A stretch of DNA of 64,000 bases from NCBI GenBank assembly GCA_039707655.1, contig CM077666.1:397873886-397937885 (forward strand). The letters run 5' to 3'. Made by a program: the position numbers and the translations under genes. Below are positions 46,963 to 58,348 of this stretch, one piece after another. The stretch is from Elymus sibiricus. Its lineage: Eukaryota; Streptophyta; Magnoliopsida; Poales; Poaceae. Within the stretch, counting starts at the first letter, position 1, and the number at the start of each line of letters is the position of its first letter. Under the pieces are notes generated by a model, which made no database searches, was not told the origin of the DNA, and saw only the letters and a program-made list of their open reading frames with translations.

Positions 46963-47696
46963 CCGTGCCGTGCCGCCAACCATGACCCTCATGTGTCGCT
47001 CCACTGCCCGTGACGCGGCCATCCATCCCGTGCTCCACCTCACAGTTCTTCACCACCGTCCAAGCCGCAGTTTGTCACCATCTCGTCCTCTTACACGTTG
47101 GTCGCCTGCTCGCCGCCTACTGTCATCTTCTCGTGCTCCACCTCGCAACTGAAGGTGAGAAAGCGACTTTCATCTCTCTATGTGCATCAAACTCATTTGT
47201 GATGTTCTTGTTCTGTGATGTCCAGATTTTGTTCAGATGTTCATGTTTTGTGATGTCCAGATTTTGTGATGTTCATGTTCTGTGATGTCCAAATTTTGTG
47301 TTGTACATGTGTGTTGTACTCCATGCAGATTGCATACAACTGCTACTTGTCTGAATTTTTCTTATGTATAGATGCAACTCTATACACACATTTGTTGTCT
47401 CTGTACATATGCACCTCTGTACAAACATGCACCTATGTACTCCATGCAATTTGGTACTGGAAGTAACATGAATCTGAGTTGTAGCAATTAATTTGGTCAG
47501 TTTGGTCAGGACCAAAGACCGAATAGTAAAGACCGAAGACCGAATAGTGAAGAACCGAAAAGACCGAAATTATTTTGGTCTTCAATTATGGAAGACCAAA
47601 TTCTTGTAAGACCAAAAAGACTAGACCAAACAAACCAAAAAGACCGAACGCCCGGGCTGACCTACTGGTTCCCCTATCTTCGCCATTGTCTACTCA

Positions 47697-48877
47697 TAAA
47701 GGTGTGTTATTTTAAGATGTTTTGTAGGACAACAACTTTGCCTAACCAAGCCACTCGGGACATATTAATATAAAGATCAACTTGTCATACATATTAGGAG
47801 AGAATTGCATCATTACGGGGTGTCTATTTATAAAAACTAGATGATACCCCACACGTTGTTGCGGAAATGTCAATACATTTCAATGCAATTTTATTGTATG
47901 GAACATGAATAAATAAAATAACAATATGAGAACTAAAAATAAAAATACACATGATTTATTGTGTTATACTATTGCATAGTTGTAAAATATCTTGCATAAT
48001 AGAATGGAAATTCTCATGCATGTTTGCATATTGAAGGTTTTTTATGCATTGTTGCATGTTGTGGTGGGGCATTTTCTTATGCATGTTGATGTGGAAGCAA
48101 TGTGATTTAAACCTCATGTAGAATGCACTAATGCATGCTGGATGATAGAGGATTCTCATGCGTACACCAAACGGATGCTAGTGGATCAAGCTAGTAATAT
48201 GACGGCTACAACAATTTGGATGATGTGGAAGCACACATGTTGAGATAATTAGAAGTAGCAGGGATCATTCTCTTAAATATATAGGATAAATACTCCTCTC
48301 TTTTGGAGAACGTAGTAGAAAACAAAATTTTACGGTACTATTGATCACTCCCATGAACACTATGAAGGTGCAAGGATAACAATCATATTACCACCAACAA
48401 GAATGCAATGGAGTTGATGTAGATGTTGGTGAAGATTTGCATATTCTTGCAGCTAGGTTATACCTCCCACTCGCGAGAATATTCCCCCCCCCCCGATCGA
48501 GAATCAAACGTACGACCCCTCTGCATTATCCACACATACCGTATTAGTGGTTCGGAAGCACTTCACCGTCCAGGGCAAAGATTGTCAAGAGAAACTAGAG
48601 GGAGAAGCAGCCTAGTGGCATGCCCGTCTAGATCAACTAGATGGGACAGCAACGGGGCGCAGGGTAGCAAGGGGGCAACCTCCAAGGGTTTTGCTATTTT
48701 CTAGGGGTTGCCCCTACCCCTATATATATAGGTGGAAGCCTAGGGGCCACCCCAAAGTTGGTTTAGGCCACGAAGATAGTCCTCCTCAGACCACTACGTG
48801 AAATGCCACAAGCCCTGGCGTTTCCAGAAACGCCGCGAACCATGAAGTTTGTAGAAACATCACGGGTTATGCCTTTT
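47697..48877. other. TE-derived host DNA without recognised gene
   Basis: It continues 10363 after removal of the MITE. From about 47835 (ACTAGATGATACCCC) to 48285 (TATATAGGATAAATA) an AT-rich stretch with many ATGCAT-type words looks like a separate short repeat. The part 48290-48877 has a C run at 48486 and a TATA-like CCTATATATATAGG at 48718-48731. No domain is seen in any frame. Confidence 0.45.
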
Positions 48878-49298
48878 TGTAGGATCGAAAGTATGTCTAG
48901 AGGGGGGGTGATTAGACTACTTGACCAAATAAAAACTATCCTTTTCCCAATTTTAGTTGTGGGCAGATTTTAGCAAGTATATCAAGTCAAGTAACACCCT
49001 ACACATGCAATTCTAAGAGTATAGCAGCGGAAAGTAAAACATTGCACATGTAAGTAAAGGAGGGGATCGAAGATTCAAATGCAATGAAGACACGATGATT
49101 TTTGGCGTGGTTCCAATATGTGGTGCTATCGTACGTCCACATTGATGGAGACTTCAACCCATGAAGGGTAACGGCTGCGCGAGTCCACGGAGGGCTCCAC
49201 CCACAAAGGGTCCACGAAGAAGCAACCTTGTCTATTCCACCATGGCTTACGTCCATGAAGGACTAGCCTCACTCGGGGTAGATCTTCACGAAGTAGGC

Positions 49299-50965
49299 TG
49301 TTGGTGCAATATTTGCCCTCTTGTGTTTTGGAGATTGTTGACAGAAACAGGCATGGACTGATTTGTTTGCTAGTGCACACAGAGAGAAATAGTCCATGCA
49401 GTTCCGAAGAGAATGTTGTCTTCGGTGTCAAGTTCGAGGAACTTCACCGAAGAATATCAGCGCAACAGAGAAGAATGAGCTACATCCATTGGAGTCATGT
49501 AGATGAGAAGATTGATGTGAAGGGATTAACCCCTCGAAAATTTATTGCTGAAGCGAAGCAATTGGTTCGGGAATTCTGTCCGAAGAAAAATGACTGCGAC
49601 CGAGAAGATTGTAGACGAAGCGAAGATGTCGCATTTGTTTCGTTGTTCTTCTTTGTCTTATTTGAGTCATAGGACCTCCGTACTATTAAGAGGGGTATAG
49701 GCTCTCGAAGCTTAGATCCGCTGTGATGCTTAGCCCAAACCTATGCGAGACTGAGAGAAATCTCTTTATGCTTTGAATGATTACCTGCCAGCAGAAGACG
49801 TTGTTCTTCGGTGCTGCAGGAGATATCTTTCGAACTGAGGAGTTAGCATTACTTGCTCCGCAAGTAATGTTACCGTTGTGCTCAATTTCCGACCGTTGGA
49901 CTCGTGTCGTTCGGCCGTTGGCTGCTCCACATGTCCAATTTGGTCTTTTCCCTTCAGGGAAGGCTGCGGCTATAAATAGCCACCCCGCTCCAACGTTGCC
50001 CGTTGGCTGCTCCGCTTAAGATTTCTGAGAAGATTGATTGAGCATCCCCTCTCCGAGTGATTTGAGTTTAAGATCCACTGACAGAAAAATCAAGAGCCAA
50101 AACTTAGACAGTGGTTGAGCATCACAGTAGTTCTGAGTTAGAGTTCTTGTACCTATTACTCTTGAGAGCTGCGCACTCTCTGGACGGATAGGTGTCGGCT
50201 CGAGTGTCGAAGAGTAATTGTCTTCACCGAGCAAGATCTTCAGCAACCAAGAGTCATTGTGGTTTGCGAAGAAGTCTGTCGAAGGTTTGGAGATCGCCGA
50301 CAAGTATCTACCACGAGTGAAATCAACTGGAGTCTGATCAGCTCCGAGTTGAAGGAGAATAGGGCGAAGAGAGTTTATCTTCTGTGTTAAATCACAACCC
50401 CTCCAACCAGACGTAGTCCTTTGGCAGAAGGGCGAACTGGTCTACCAAATCCATCTGTCGCCATCGAGCACCACTGGTTCATTCTACTTTACTGCATTGC
50501 CTTCAGCAGTTTACATTCGTGCTCTGAGTCGATAGTTTTATCTGATCAATCATAGTTCGTTACTTATCTTTCACATTGTCATCATTCATTTCTGTCGTCT
50601 CAGTCTAATTTATTTCTCTTCGTATTTCTGCACGTCAGCGTGATTTCATTCAGTGCCGTATCCATTCGCCTTGTCATTATTTCTCATGCATTTCCCTCGC
50701 AGCTCATATCTTGTTTTCCCTCGTGCTACTGCACCTTTTCATATATTGCATTACCATCATATCTGCCAAACCTGTGATATTCTGTGCTCGAACAATTACT
50801 GCTTCCTACATCGATAGATCTGCTCCTCAATAGCGTGCTTGTTTAAGTGCTTGTCTACCGAACCTTATTTCCGCTGCTGTGTTTGGGATCAGTTCAAAAC
50901 ATTCGCAAGAATTTTTAAATCTCCCATTCACCCCCCCTCTGTTTGATATACTCTCGGTCCTAACA
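49299..50965 (+). repeat. 5' LTR of nested Copia
   Basis: It starts TGTTGGTGCAATATTTGCCC and ends GGTCCTAACA. A TATA box TATAAATA lies at 49971-49978. Confidence 0.92.
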
Positions 50966-50967
50966 AT

Positions 50968-50979
50968 TGGTATCAGAGC
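50968..50979 (+). promoter_or_regulatory. Met-tRNA primer-binding site of nested Copia
   Basis: TGGTATCAGAGC, two bases after the LTR. Confidence 0.92.
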
Positions 50980-51032
50980 GGGTACTCCCTGTCTCTGATT
51001 ATTAAAGGTCTAACAACCTTGGAGTTTTGAGT

Positions 51033-53536
51033 ATGTCGTTTGCAAGAAGATCCTCGCACTCTGAAAGGTTTCCTATCTTCGATGGAAATGATTATGTCTA
51101 CTGGAAAGAGCGAATGAAAATCAGACTTCAAGCCATCAACATTGAACTTTGGCAGATTGTAGAAAATGGATACACTGTTCAGCACCCTGGTGCTCCTACT
51201 TCTGATGACAAAGCTAGAATGCGGTTGAATGCTCAAGCAAAAGATATTATATGTGACAGTATCTCGAAAGACATTTTCATTCGGTTCCGAAAGCTTGACA
51301 CTGCCAAGCAACTCTGGGATGCCATCAAAGATGTTCATGAATAATTCATTGCCAGATCAGATCAACACACAGATTTGCTTCATGCCATGTTTGCTGGTTT
51401 CAGAAGTCTTCGTAAGGAAAGTGCTATGGAACTCACTGATCGGTTGACAAATATTGTTGAAAAACTTCATCAACATGGGGTAACAGATATCACCGATAGA
51501 GATGTGGTCAACAAGCTACTGAGTGCACTTGATGCAACCTTCGATCCAATCGTAGCTGAAATCAAGCAAAGACCAGACTATGAAGAACTTCACTACGTCG
51601 AGGTCATGACACTGCTGTCTATTCACGAAGAAAAGATGGAACTTGAAAATGGGTATCAAGAATCTTCTTCGGAAAGCGAAGGAGAAATTCTTTCACATTA
51701 TGGCAGTTCACAAGAAGAAGATGTCAAGAATCAACACTCTATCACAAGAGAACTAGAAATGCTCACAGAAAGACTAGGTGATCTCAGAAGACAAAATCTG
51801 TGTCTCACAAATGATGACGAAGTTGACTTGCCTGAATCTTCAAGAAGATTACCTCCGAAAGAAATAAAGTGTTTCATGTGCAAACAATTCGGTCACTACA
51901 TAGCAGACTGTCCTTGCTGGGAACAAGATGAAAAATCTAGCAACAGATGGATTTATCTTCACTGCTCTGGATTCATTCGAGTGGACCATCACACTAAGCT
52001 CTCGAAGAAAAATGAATCTTTCACATCCTCTTCGACGACACCAGTCACTGACGTGCACACCAGAGCAACCATTGAATCTAATATGAAGAGAATATCGCAG
52101 CTGACTAGAGTGTGTGCTGAAATGAATATGGACTCTGAAGATGAGACATCCGAATCCGAATCAGAAGACGAAGAGCTTCACAGAAGCCTAGGAAGAGGCA
52201 ATGCATTCATCGCTTATGAATCATTCGAGAAGTCACTCGAATCAGACACTAATGATAATGCTTCAAGTGATGATGAACTAATCGCACTCTGTCTCATGGC
52301 AAAAACCTCAAAGGATCAGGTATCAGCAAGCACCGAAAATCTATGACTGAATATTCCTCTGAATACATTGCCTATGCTAAACTTGTTAAGATTGCAAAAT
52401 CTCAACAAGATGAGCTTGAAAAACTTGATAAGAATCTCAGGAAATCCGAAGGATTACTGGTCGAAGAGATGGAGAAGAATCAAGAGTTGACTGAAGAGCA
52501 TGATGCTCTTTCTTCAACGATTGACGATCTTTCCAAACGATATGATTCTCTTGAAGTCGACTACGAGAGTTTATCAGATGAAATCCTTAGCAGGAATCAA
52601 GAACTCGAGTCACTGAAAGAGTCTTATAACGTGCTTGTGAAAGAAAAAGCTTCTCTCTTCACTGAGCAATCTAACAACCTTCCTGATGATTTTGTGCCTC
52701 CTTGCTCAAAATGCCTAGAACGTGGCAATGCTGATTCATATGCTGAAACGGCCAATGCTGTCATCGAGCATATTGCAACCACTACGAATGATATTTCTAA
52801 CCCCTCTTCCGAGGAATTTGTTGCTATCTCTGATGAAAATTGTAGGTTAAAGAACTTGCTTGAGACAGGAATGCTAAAGAGCCTCAAAGGGCATCAAACT
52901 CTTTGTGATGTGCTCAAGAAGTCAATACTGCACCAAAATCCCCGAAAGGAAGGACTGGGTTTCGAAAGGAAACTCAACGTTGATGGAACCTACTGGACTC
53001 CCAAGCAATATCCTCGAACAAGTTGGGTTCTTGCCAAAAGCAAAACTCTCGAACCTGCACTTCTGTCAGGATATGACACTGCCATTTCTGTTGTTTCTCA
53101 CGAGTCTGATGACTCAAACTACAAATTCTTCAAACAACAGAATGGTAAGGTTTTCGCTCGGTATGTTGGGACTAACTGCTGGTCTGGTTCACCCAAGAAA
53201 CAAATCTGGGTGAAGAAGTGCATCATTGAAAATCTATCTATCACTGCTAACCAGAATATGCAGAATAATTCTCTTTGAGGAAATGATAACCACTCGCAGA
53301 TTGGCGCTGCAACTTCCTCGAATGAATATCGAACAAATATTCGACAAAAGGAGTACATGCGTATCTCCTCGAATCATTATGCTCATGTCTCTGGGAACAA
53401 TTTCAATGCATATTCATATGATTACTCTCGAAATGTACAGGCAAACTACAGAGATCAATGAAGGAATGTCCCTGCTCAGTCAACACAAATGAGGTCTGCG
53501 CTGCCCACACAAGTGTGGGTTGCGAGAAAGAACTAA
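51033..53536 (+). pseudogene. gag: gag of nested Copia, broken
   Basis: The ATG at 51033 starts a Copia gag: FPIFDGNDYVYWKERMK near the N-terminus, then LWDAIKD. A TAA at 51342-51344 interrupts it; the same frame continues with AMELTDRLTNIVEKLHQHG and LLSALDATFDPIVAEIK (UBN2-type region). A CCHC knuckle, CFMCKQFGHYIADC, lies at about 51870-51910. The frame ends with TGA at 52344-52346 and overlaps by four bases (ATGA) an ATG of another frame, which continues as a long coiled coil (52343-52700), so a single-base change is likely there. TGA at 53276-53278 and another near 53459 follow; the last segment ends QVWVARKN and TAA at 53534-53536. That C-terminus is where gag ends and pol should begin in related elements. 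Confidence 0.85.
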
Positions 53537-54613
53537 CTCGTCTTGCAGGAACTCTCTCTCAGGGATTATTCGCTTATCCATAGCCCTGAGAGCTATATTG
53601 TTGGTGCCAGTTCTTTGTGTTTATTTTTTTGTTTTGTTTGTCTTCGAGTTGCCGTGTTTGTGTTCCGTCCGATGAACAACTCACTCATAGTTCTTAGTTT
53701 AGTGTTTCTTCTCTTCTGGCTGAGTGTTTTGTTTCGGACCCTTTTATCCCTCTATTCTTTCTCATCCAAATCTATGTTGTCCATCACGAGCATGCAATTT
53801 GATCTGAAGGAGATCTCTATCCGACGTCCTTGGTCACGAAAGAAATCAACTTCGAACTTTTATCCATTTTTGGCGTTTAGCCTTCCTCAAATCTTTCGAA
53901 CTCCCGCTCTCTTCTCGAGTTTCTCGCAGAGAATGGTTGCCACGTGCCCACGATCTCCACAATCATGATCGCGTCCGTCAAATGCGGAACATCCCGCAAC
54001 TGTGGGCCGTAGATTTCGGAGAGGAGGTTCCGCTCTCCAGCTATAAATATCTCTCACCGTGTCTTCTTCCTCATCTCCTCAAACCCCCGTCTCACCTCCA
54101 CCCGAGCCCTTGCTCGAAGCAACTCCGGCGAGAAGCTCCGCCGTGCTACTCCGGCAAAATCTCGTCGTAGCTGATCACGTCGGTGCAGTAATCCTTCCTC
54201 CCGCATTGCCGTAGTTGATTCAAGTCGCCAAGTTAGGGCGCTTGGATCCAGAACTGCTCCTGTCCATATCTCTGTTCTTAGGGCAGTTCTTACCGATGCT
54301 ATTTTCTTTGATTTATTTCACGGCGGTAGATCTTTAGGAGTCACTAGGATTTGACTTGTACGGTTTGTAGATCTTCCTCGTACTTGTTTTCCTCGTCCTA
54401 GGATTCATGTGTATTTATCCGAAAGATTAGATGGCTATCAACCTACCTAGGATTTTTTCTGTGGCTAGCTTGTAAAATCTATCGATGATATCTTTTTGGT
54501 TTACCATGAGTTCCTTTGGACTCCCTCAAAATCATTTTCGTTCAAAATACTTTATGTGCATGCTTGTGACCCTACCCTTTTCCCTCGCATTTATTCTATT
54601 TCACAGGTTGGTC
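53537..54613 (+). promoter_or_regulatory. promoter-like and 5' leader region before the extra ORF
   Basis: Instead of pol there is a non-coding stretch. A TATA box (TATAAATA) at 54042-54049 is followed by a CT-rich leader (CTTCTTCCTCATCTCCTC), then a region with intron-like T-rich sequence that ends in ATTTCACAG at about 54606, six bases before the ORF start region. The layout looks like a plant gene promoter, 5' UTR and leader intron. Confidence 0.55.
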
Positions 54614-57600
54614 ATGGCATAGAGTTCGCAAGAGTATTCAGAGTCTAAAGAAGAATTGCCTCAGTTTCCATCAAGGTCTGAACAAATGAGAATGACTGGA
54701 GGAGGAAAATCTTCGAAGCCACCCAAGGCTCCGAAGAAGAAACAAGAGACTGAATCCGAAGAAGATGTTGAGGAAATTCCCTCTGCTCACAGTCAACCCG
54801 AGGATGAATTGGTCACAGATGCTCTAACCATCTTCTCTGATGGAAATCCTAAAAAGGGCGGTCACGGCAGAGAAAAGAATACCACTGTAGAAATGTCTGA
54901 TCCTGATAGTTACAGAACTCCACCAGAGGGTGAATCAATGACAGACCGCAACAACAGGCTTCAAAGAATTCGCCGCCACTGGGCAGGCAAATGGTACAGA
55001 TATGAAAATGTTCGCGAGAAATACCAGATTCTGTTTGCCTTCACACCACCGTGGAATGACTGCATTGTTGAAAACTACATTGGCCCCGATGATGAAAAAG
55101 TCAGACCACCACAACCTTCAAATGCTCACCCCGATTCCCTCAAAACCATCACTAATTTTCCCGAGGAAGTGGCTAAGAGGGCGAAGGCCAAAGCCAAGCG
55201 TGAAGCTAGAGAAGCGAAGAAAAACCAAGTTGAAGTGAAAAATGTCGCGCTGACCCAGCAAGATGTAAAGAAGAAGAAGGATCATGCTTCTGCTTCCAAG
55301 GAAAGCAAGTCTAGGAAATCAGTTTCTCCTCGTGCACCCCGAAAGAAAACTGTCACCAAGATAATCAAGAAGGCAGCTCCTGACTCGTCTGATGAGTCAT
55401 CCAGAGAAGATACCCCTGATGAAATTCCACTGTATGATCGACTTGCCATTCTCAACAAGCCATCCAAGAGCCCCTCTCCAGTGAAAGTTTTACCCTCTCC
55501 AAGGAAATCACCCAGGCATGCACCCATTCCATTCACTGACAAACCTTCGGGTTCTACAGCTCCGAGAACTTTGACAAGCACTGCAGCGAAGAGAAAGCTG
55601 CAGTCTGAAGAAAAAGCTGATGTCGCTGCCAAGAAGGCCAGGCCCACTGTTCCTGCTCCCATAGAGGAACAGAAGTATGATTTCAATTTCATGATCGATG
55701 TGATTGACAGTGCTGCATATGATGCAAAAGCTGATGATGTGACTGGTCTAGGACTGCATGATGATGTTACTGAATTGGTAACGAAGCATTTCATCGAGCT
55801 GAGGAAAATCTCCAAGAAGCTGAATAAAGCTGTCAAAGACAAGCAAGCTGTCGAAAAAATGAGGAATGAGGCCAAGACTGAATCCTAAAGGAAAAAGCTG
55901 AACAAAGAAATCGTTGAACTCACCAAGGGCCTTAGTGTCCTACGCAATGAGAAAATTGAGTGGCGCTCGCGCTTGCACATGGAGGTATCTCATTTTTATG
56001 ACAGAAGGAACGAGGAGATTGATCACAAGGCAGATCTTGCTCGAAGAAGGATTCACGAAGAAAAACGTCAGAAGGCTAGGGCGAGAATGAGCAAACCAAA
56101 AGTTAACAAAGACCGCTGCCTTCAGACCGTCGCTGCTAAGCCTATTCCACTGAACTCCCATGCACCCTTGCAGTAGGTTCCACCATCTCCACCTCACGAA
56201 GATGAACCTATGCAACAAGCTGGCACTAAGGAGGTTCTTATTCCAGCTCCAGTAGCCCAAGAGCAACATGAAGTTGTTGCTATATTCCTGGAAAAGACTA
56301 ATGAATAAAATGCACCTCCTAAGCAGCAATCCCTAGTTGATGAGGTTGATGAAGAAATTGAAGTTGAGAAGGCAGATCCATCACCACTGAGAACATTGCA
56401 AGCAGACCCCTCCAAACCAAGTAAGGAGGAGAATGACAAGATTGAGGGGGAGCTAAATGCTTCCCGAGAGAAAACACCCCCGGTCTCATCATCTGGTGCC
56501 CCTATCCGGATGGATGTTGATCCTGCTCCTCTTACCACTGCACCACAGTTGGTAGAGGAAGAAAAGAAATCTGATAAGCCGATGGCTCGAGAAGTAATTG
56601 TACCACCAGTTGTGACTCAACCGTCTGAGAAAGAGGTCGTTGTGCCTCCAGCCGGAGAAAGTGCAAAGAAAGAAAACGCCCTTGTGCTCGTAAGTCAGAA
56701 AGCAGCTGAAGGAGTTCCAGCGAGCAAAAATGATAGTCAGTCAAGTTCTTCGCAGCAATCTGCACGAGAAACATCAAGGATGCCACGTGCTCCTCTCAAG
56801 CCTATTGAGCAAGGAGTACCTGCACCTGATGACATTTGGACCCGACTTATGGCCGATGAAGAACCACTTAGAAACCCATTGGAAACCTATCCCTTGTTTC
56901 CTGTCGATGATGGCCAGAATGGTCCAACTTTCAACGAGCAGTTTCATCGCTCGAAACTTGCATTCTTTGGGACCAGCCCATATGATGGAGAAAGAACTTC
57001 CTTGTCACCAAGATTCTGGACGAAGCAACAGGCAGTGTACTATGCTCGCATTCTGTACGGCAAGAATCGCATCTTCAAGCACAAGATTCTGGATTTTGCT
57101 GAGCTCGAAAGTTTACCTTGCTTCCATCACACTATCGAACAAATTGAACAAGTCTTCCTGAAGAGTTTCCTCCGTTTCAATCATGGCTGGAATCGTGAAG
57201 TAATCCTTCAGTTCTATGCCACTCTTTATATCTCAGGGGACCTTGCTAATAGCAGTACTTGGATCCTCGAATGGATGACCGAAGAAGAAAAGATTAAATG
57301 TTCGGCTGACCAGTTCTTAGCACTGTTGAATTTGAGGGAACACAGACTGTACTACTGGGATGTTTCCGAAGCTGAACTTCATATGCTGATGGATCCCAAA
57401 CTTATTGGTGATGAATGTGCCGAGGTAAATCCTAAGAATCTAGCCTATGAGAACAAAGTGTTGTTCTATATCCTCTGCAACTCCCTCACGCCAACAAACA
57501 GGCCAGAAACCATTCATGGCATCGTGGCAAATGCTCTTCAAGCAACAGCTCATGGCATTCGGTTTGACATTCCGGATCTTTTCATTCGCAACTTGGCCTA

Positions 57601-58348
57601 TGCAGCTGATAGCCCTCAAGTCTTGAAGCCATATGCACCACGGGTCATGTTTGCTATTGAGCAGCTTACTGAGAAAAACTTTTTCTGCCCACATGTCCCG
57701 AAATTTTTCATTCCACCAGTCCGAGACACTCTCCGGATCGTGAAGGACATCGGCAAAGGGAAGACACCTATTGATGCTACTGCCTCTGCCTCTGCAAAAA
57801 CTCCGAAGGTCAAGAAGGCAACAGTCAAAATCCCTCGTGAAGAAAATCCCTCACTGTATGAGATTTGTCTTCGCACTCAACAAGCCCTGGAAAGTCACAT
57901 CAAGCTCGACCGCAAAGAGAAGTTGGAAATGATGATTGAGATCAATCTGCTTCACAATTATGCTCGCCAAGCTCTTCTATATGAGAAGGAACAAAAGAAG
58001 CGCTCCTGGACTCTTCTGCGCAAGCATTATTCTCGCAATCAACTATCTGCCAAGGGTATCGAGAAAGATTATGATCATCTGGAGCTGTTTGAAGTTCCTC
58101 GCATCCAAAGGCAAACCCCTGTGCTTCCTCAGCGTTCTGCCTCCACCGACCTGCTGTTTGTTGAACCCAATGATGAACTTGAAGACACAGCAGGCACATT
58201 CATATACAAGCCGGATGCACCTCGCGCTGCTACTCCCGAAGCTGATCCCGAAGCTCATGTGGCGATTCCAACTCCTGCTTTGGCCTCGACCATCGCTCGC
58301 TCTGCTTCTTCGAACAGTTCACATTCTGGGGATTCTTCGGACGAGTAG
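54614..58348 (+). pseudogene. large extra ORF of nested Copia, plant-transposon-protein-like
   Basis: One frame runs from the ATG at 54614 to TAG at 58346-58348 (about 1240 codons) with in-frame stops at 54620, 55886-55888, 56174-56176 and 56306-56308. The N-terminal half is charged, Lys/Glu/Pro/Ser-rich, with basic stretches (KRAKAKAKREAREAKK) that could be nuclear signals, and a short conserved RRHWAGKWYRYENVREKY. The C-terminal part (56880-57760) is a folded, mostly helical domain with FNEQFHRSKLAFFG, REVILQFYATLYIS, ILEWMTEEEK and NALQATAHGIRFDIPDLF; it resembles PF20167 and the ORF at 62794-64000. Then come a charged helix and a Ser/Asp-rich tail. No protease, integrase or RT motif. Function unknown; it may be an accessory gene of this Copia lineage. 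Confidence 0.72.

Larger units (their letters stand above)
35437..47660. mobile_element. second hAT-like element (about 1.25 kb net) with GACCGAA subterminal repeats
   Basis: The same 8 bp, CCTACTGG, flank it at 35429-35436 and 47661-47668. Its ends are TCACCCCAGGC and, as reverse complement on the right, TCAGCCCGGGC. Subterminal regions (35450-35630 and 47510-47650) are full of GACCGAA and AACCGAA motifs. Its body is split by a Tat element (35978-45420) and a solo LTR (45439-46962); remaining pieces are 35437-35977, 45426-45438 and 46968-47660. The body has CT-rich, GC-rich and repeated GATGTCC-like stretches (47210-47300) but no transposase, so it is non-autonomous. It inserted into the 197-bp MITE. 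Confidence 0.78.
10364..47688. mobile_element. hAT-like MITE (about 197 bp net) split by two large insertions
   Basis: The left end reads CAGTGGCGGAGCCAG (10364 on) and the right end, as reverse complement, CAATGGCGAAGA (47688 back), a terminal inverted repeat with about 10 of 12 bases matching. Both ends are flanked by the same 8 bp, TCTACTCA (10356-10363 and 47689-47696). An 8-bp TSD with short CA-starting inverted repeats is the hAT pattern. Its remaining pieces are 10364-10373, 35270-35436 and 47669-47688. It has no coding capacity. Everything between the pieces is later insertion: an Athila-type element at 10374 and a second hAT-like element at 35437. Confidence 0.8.
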
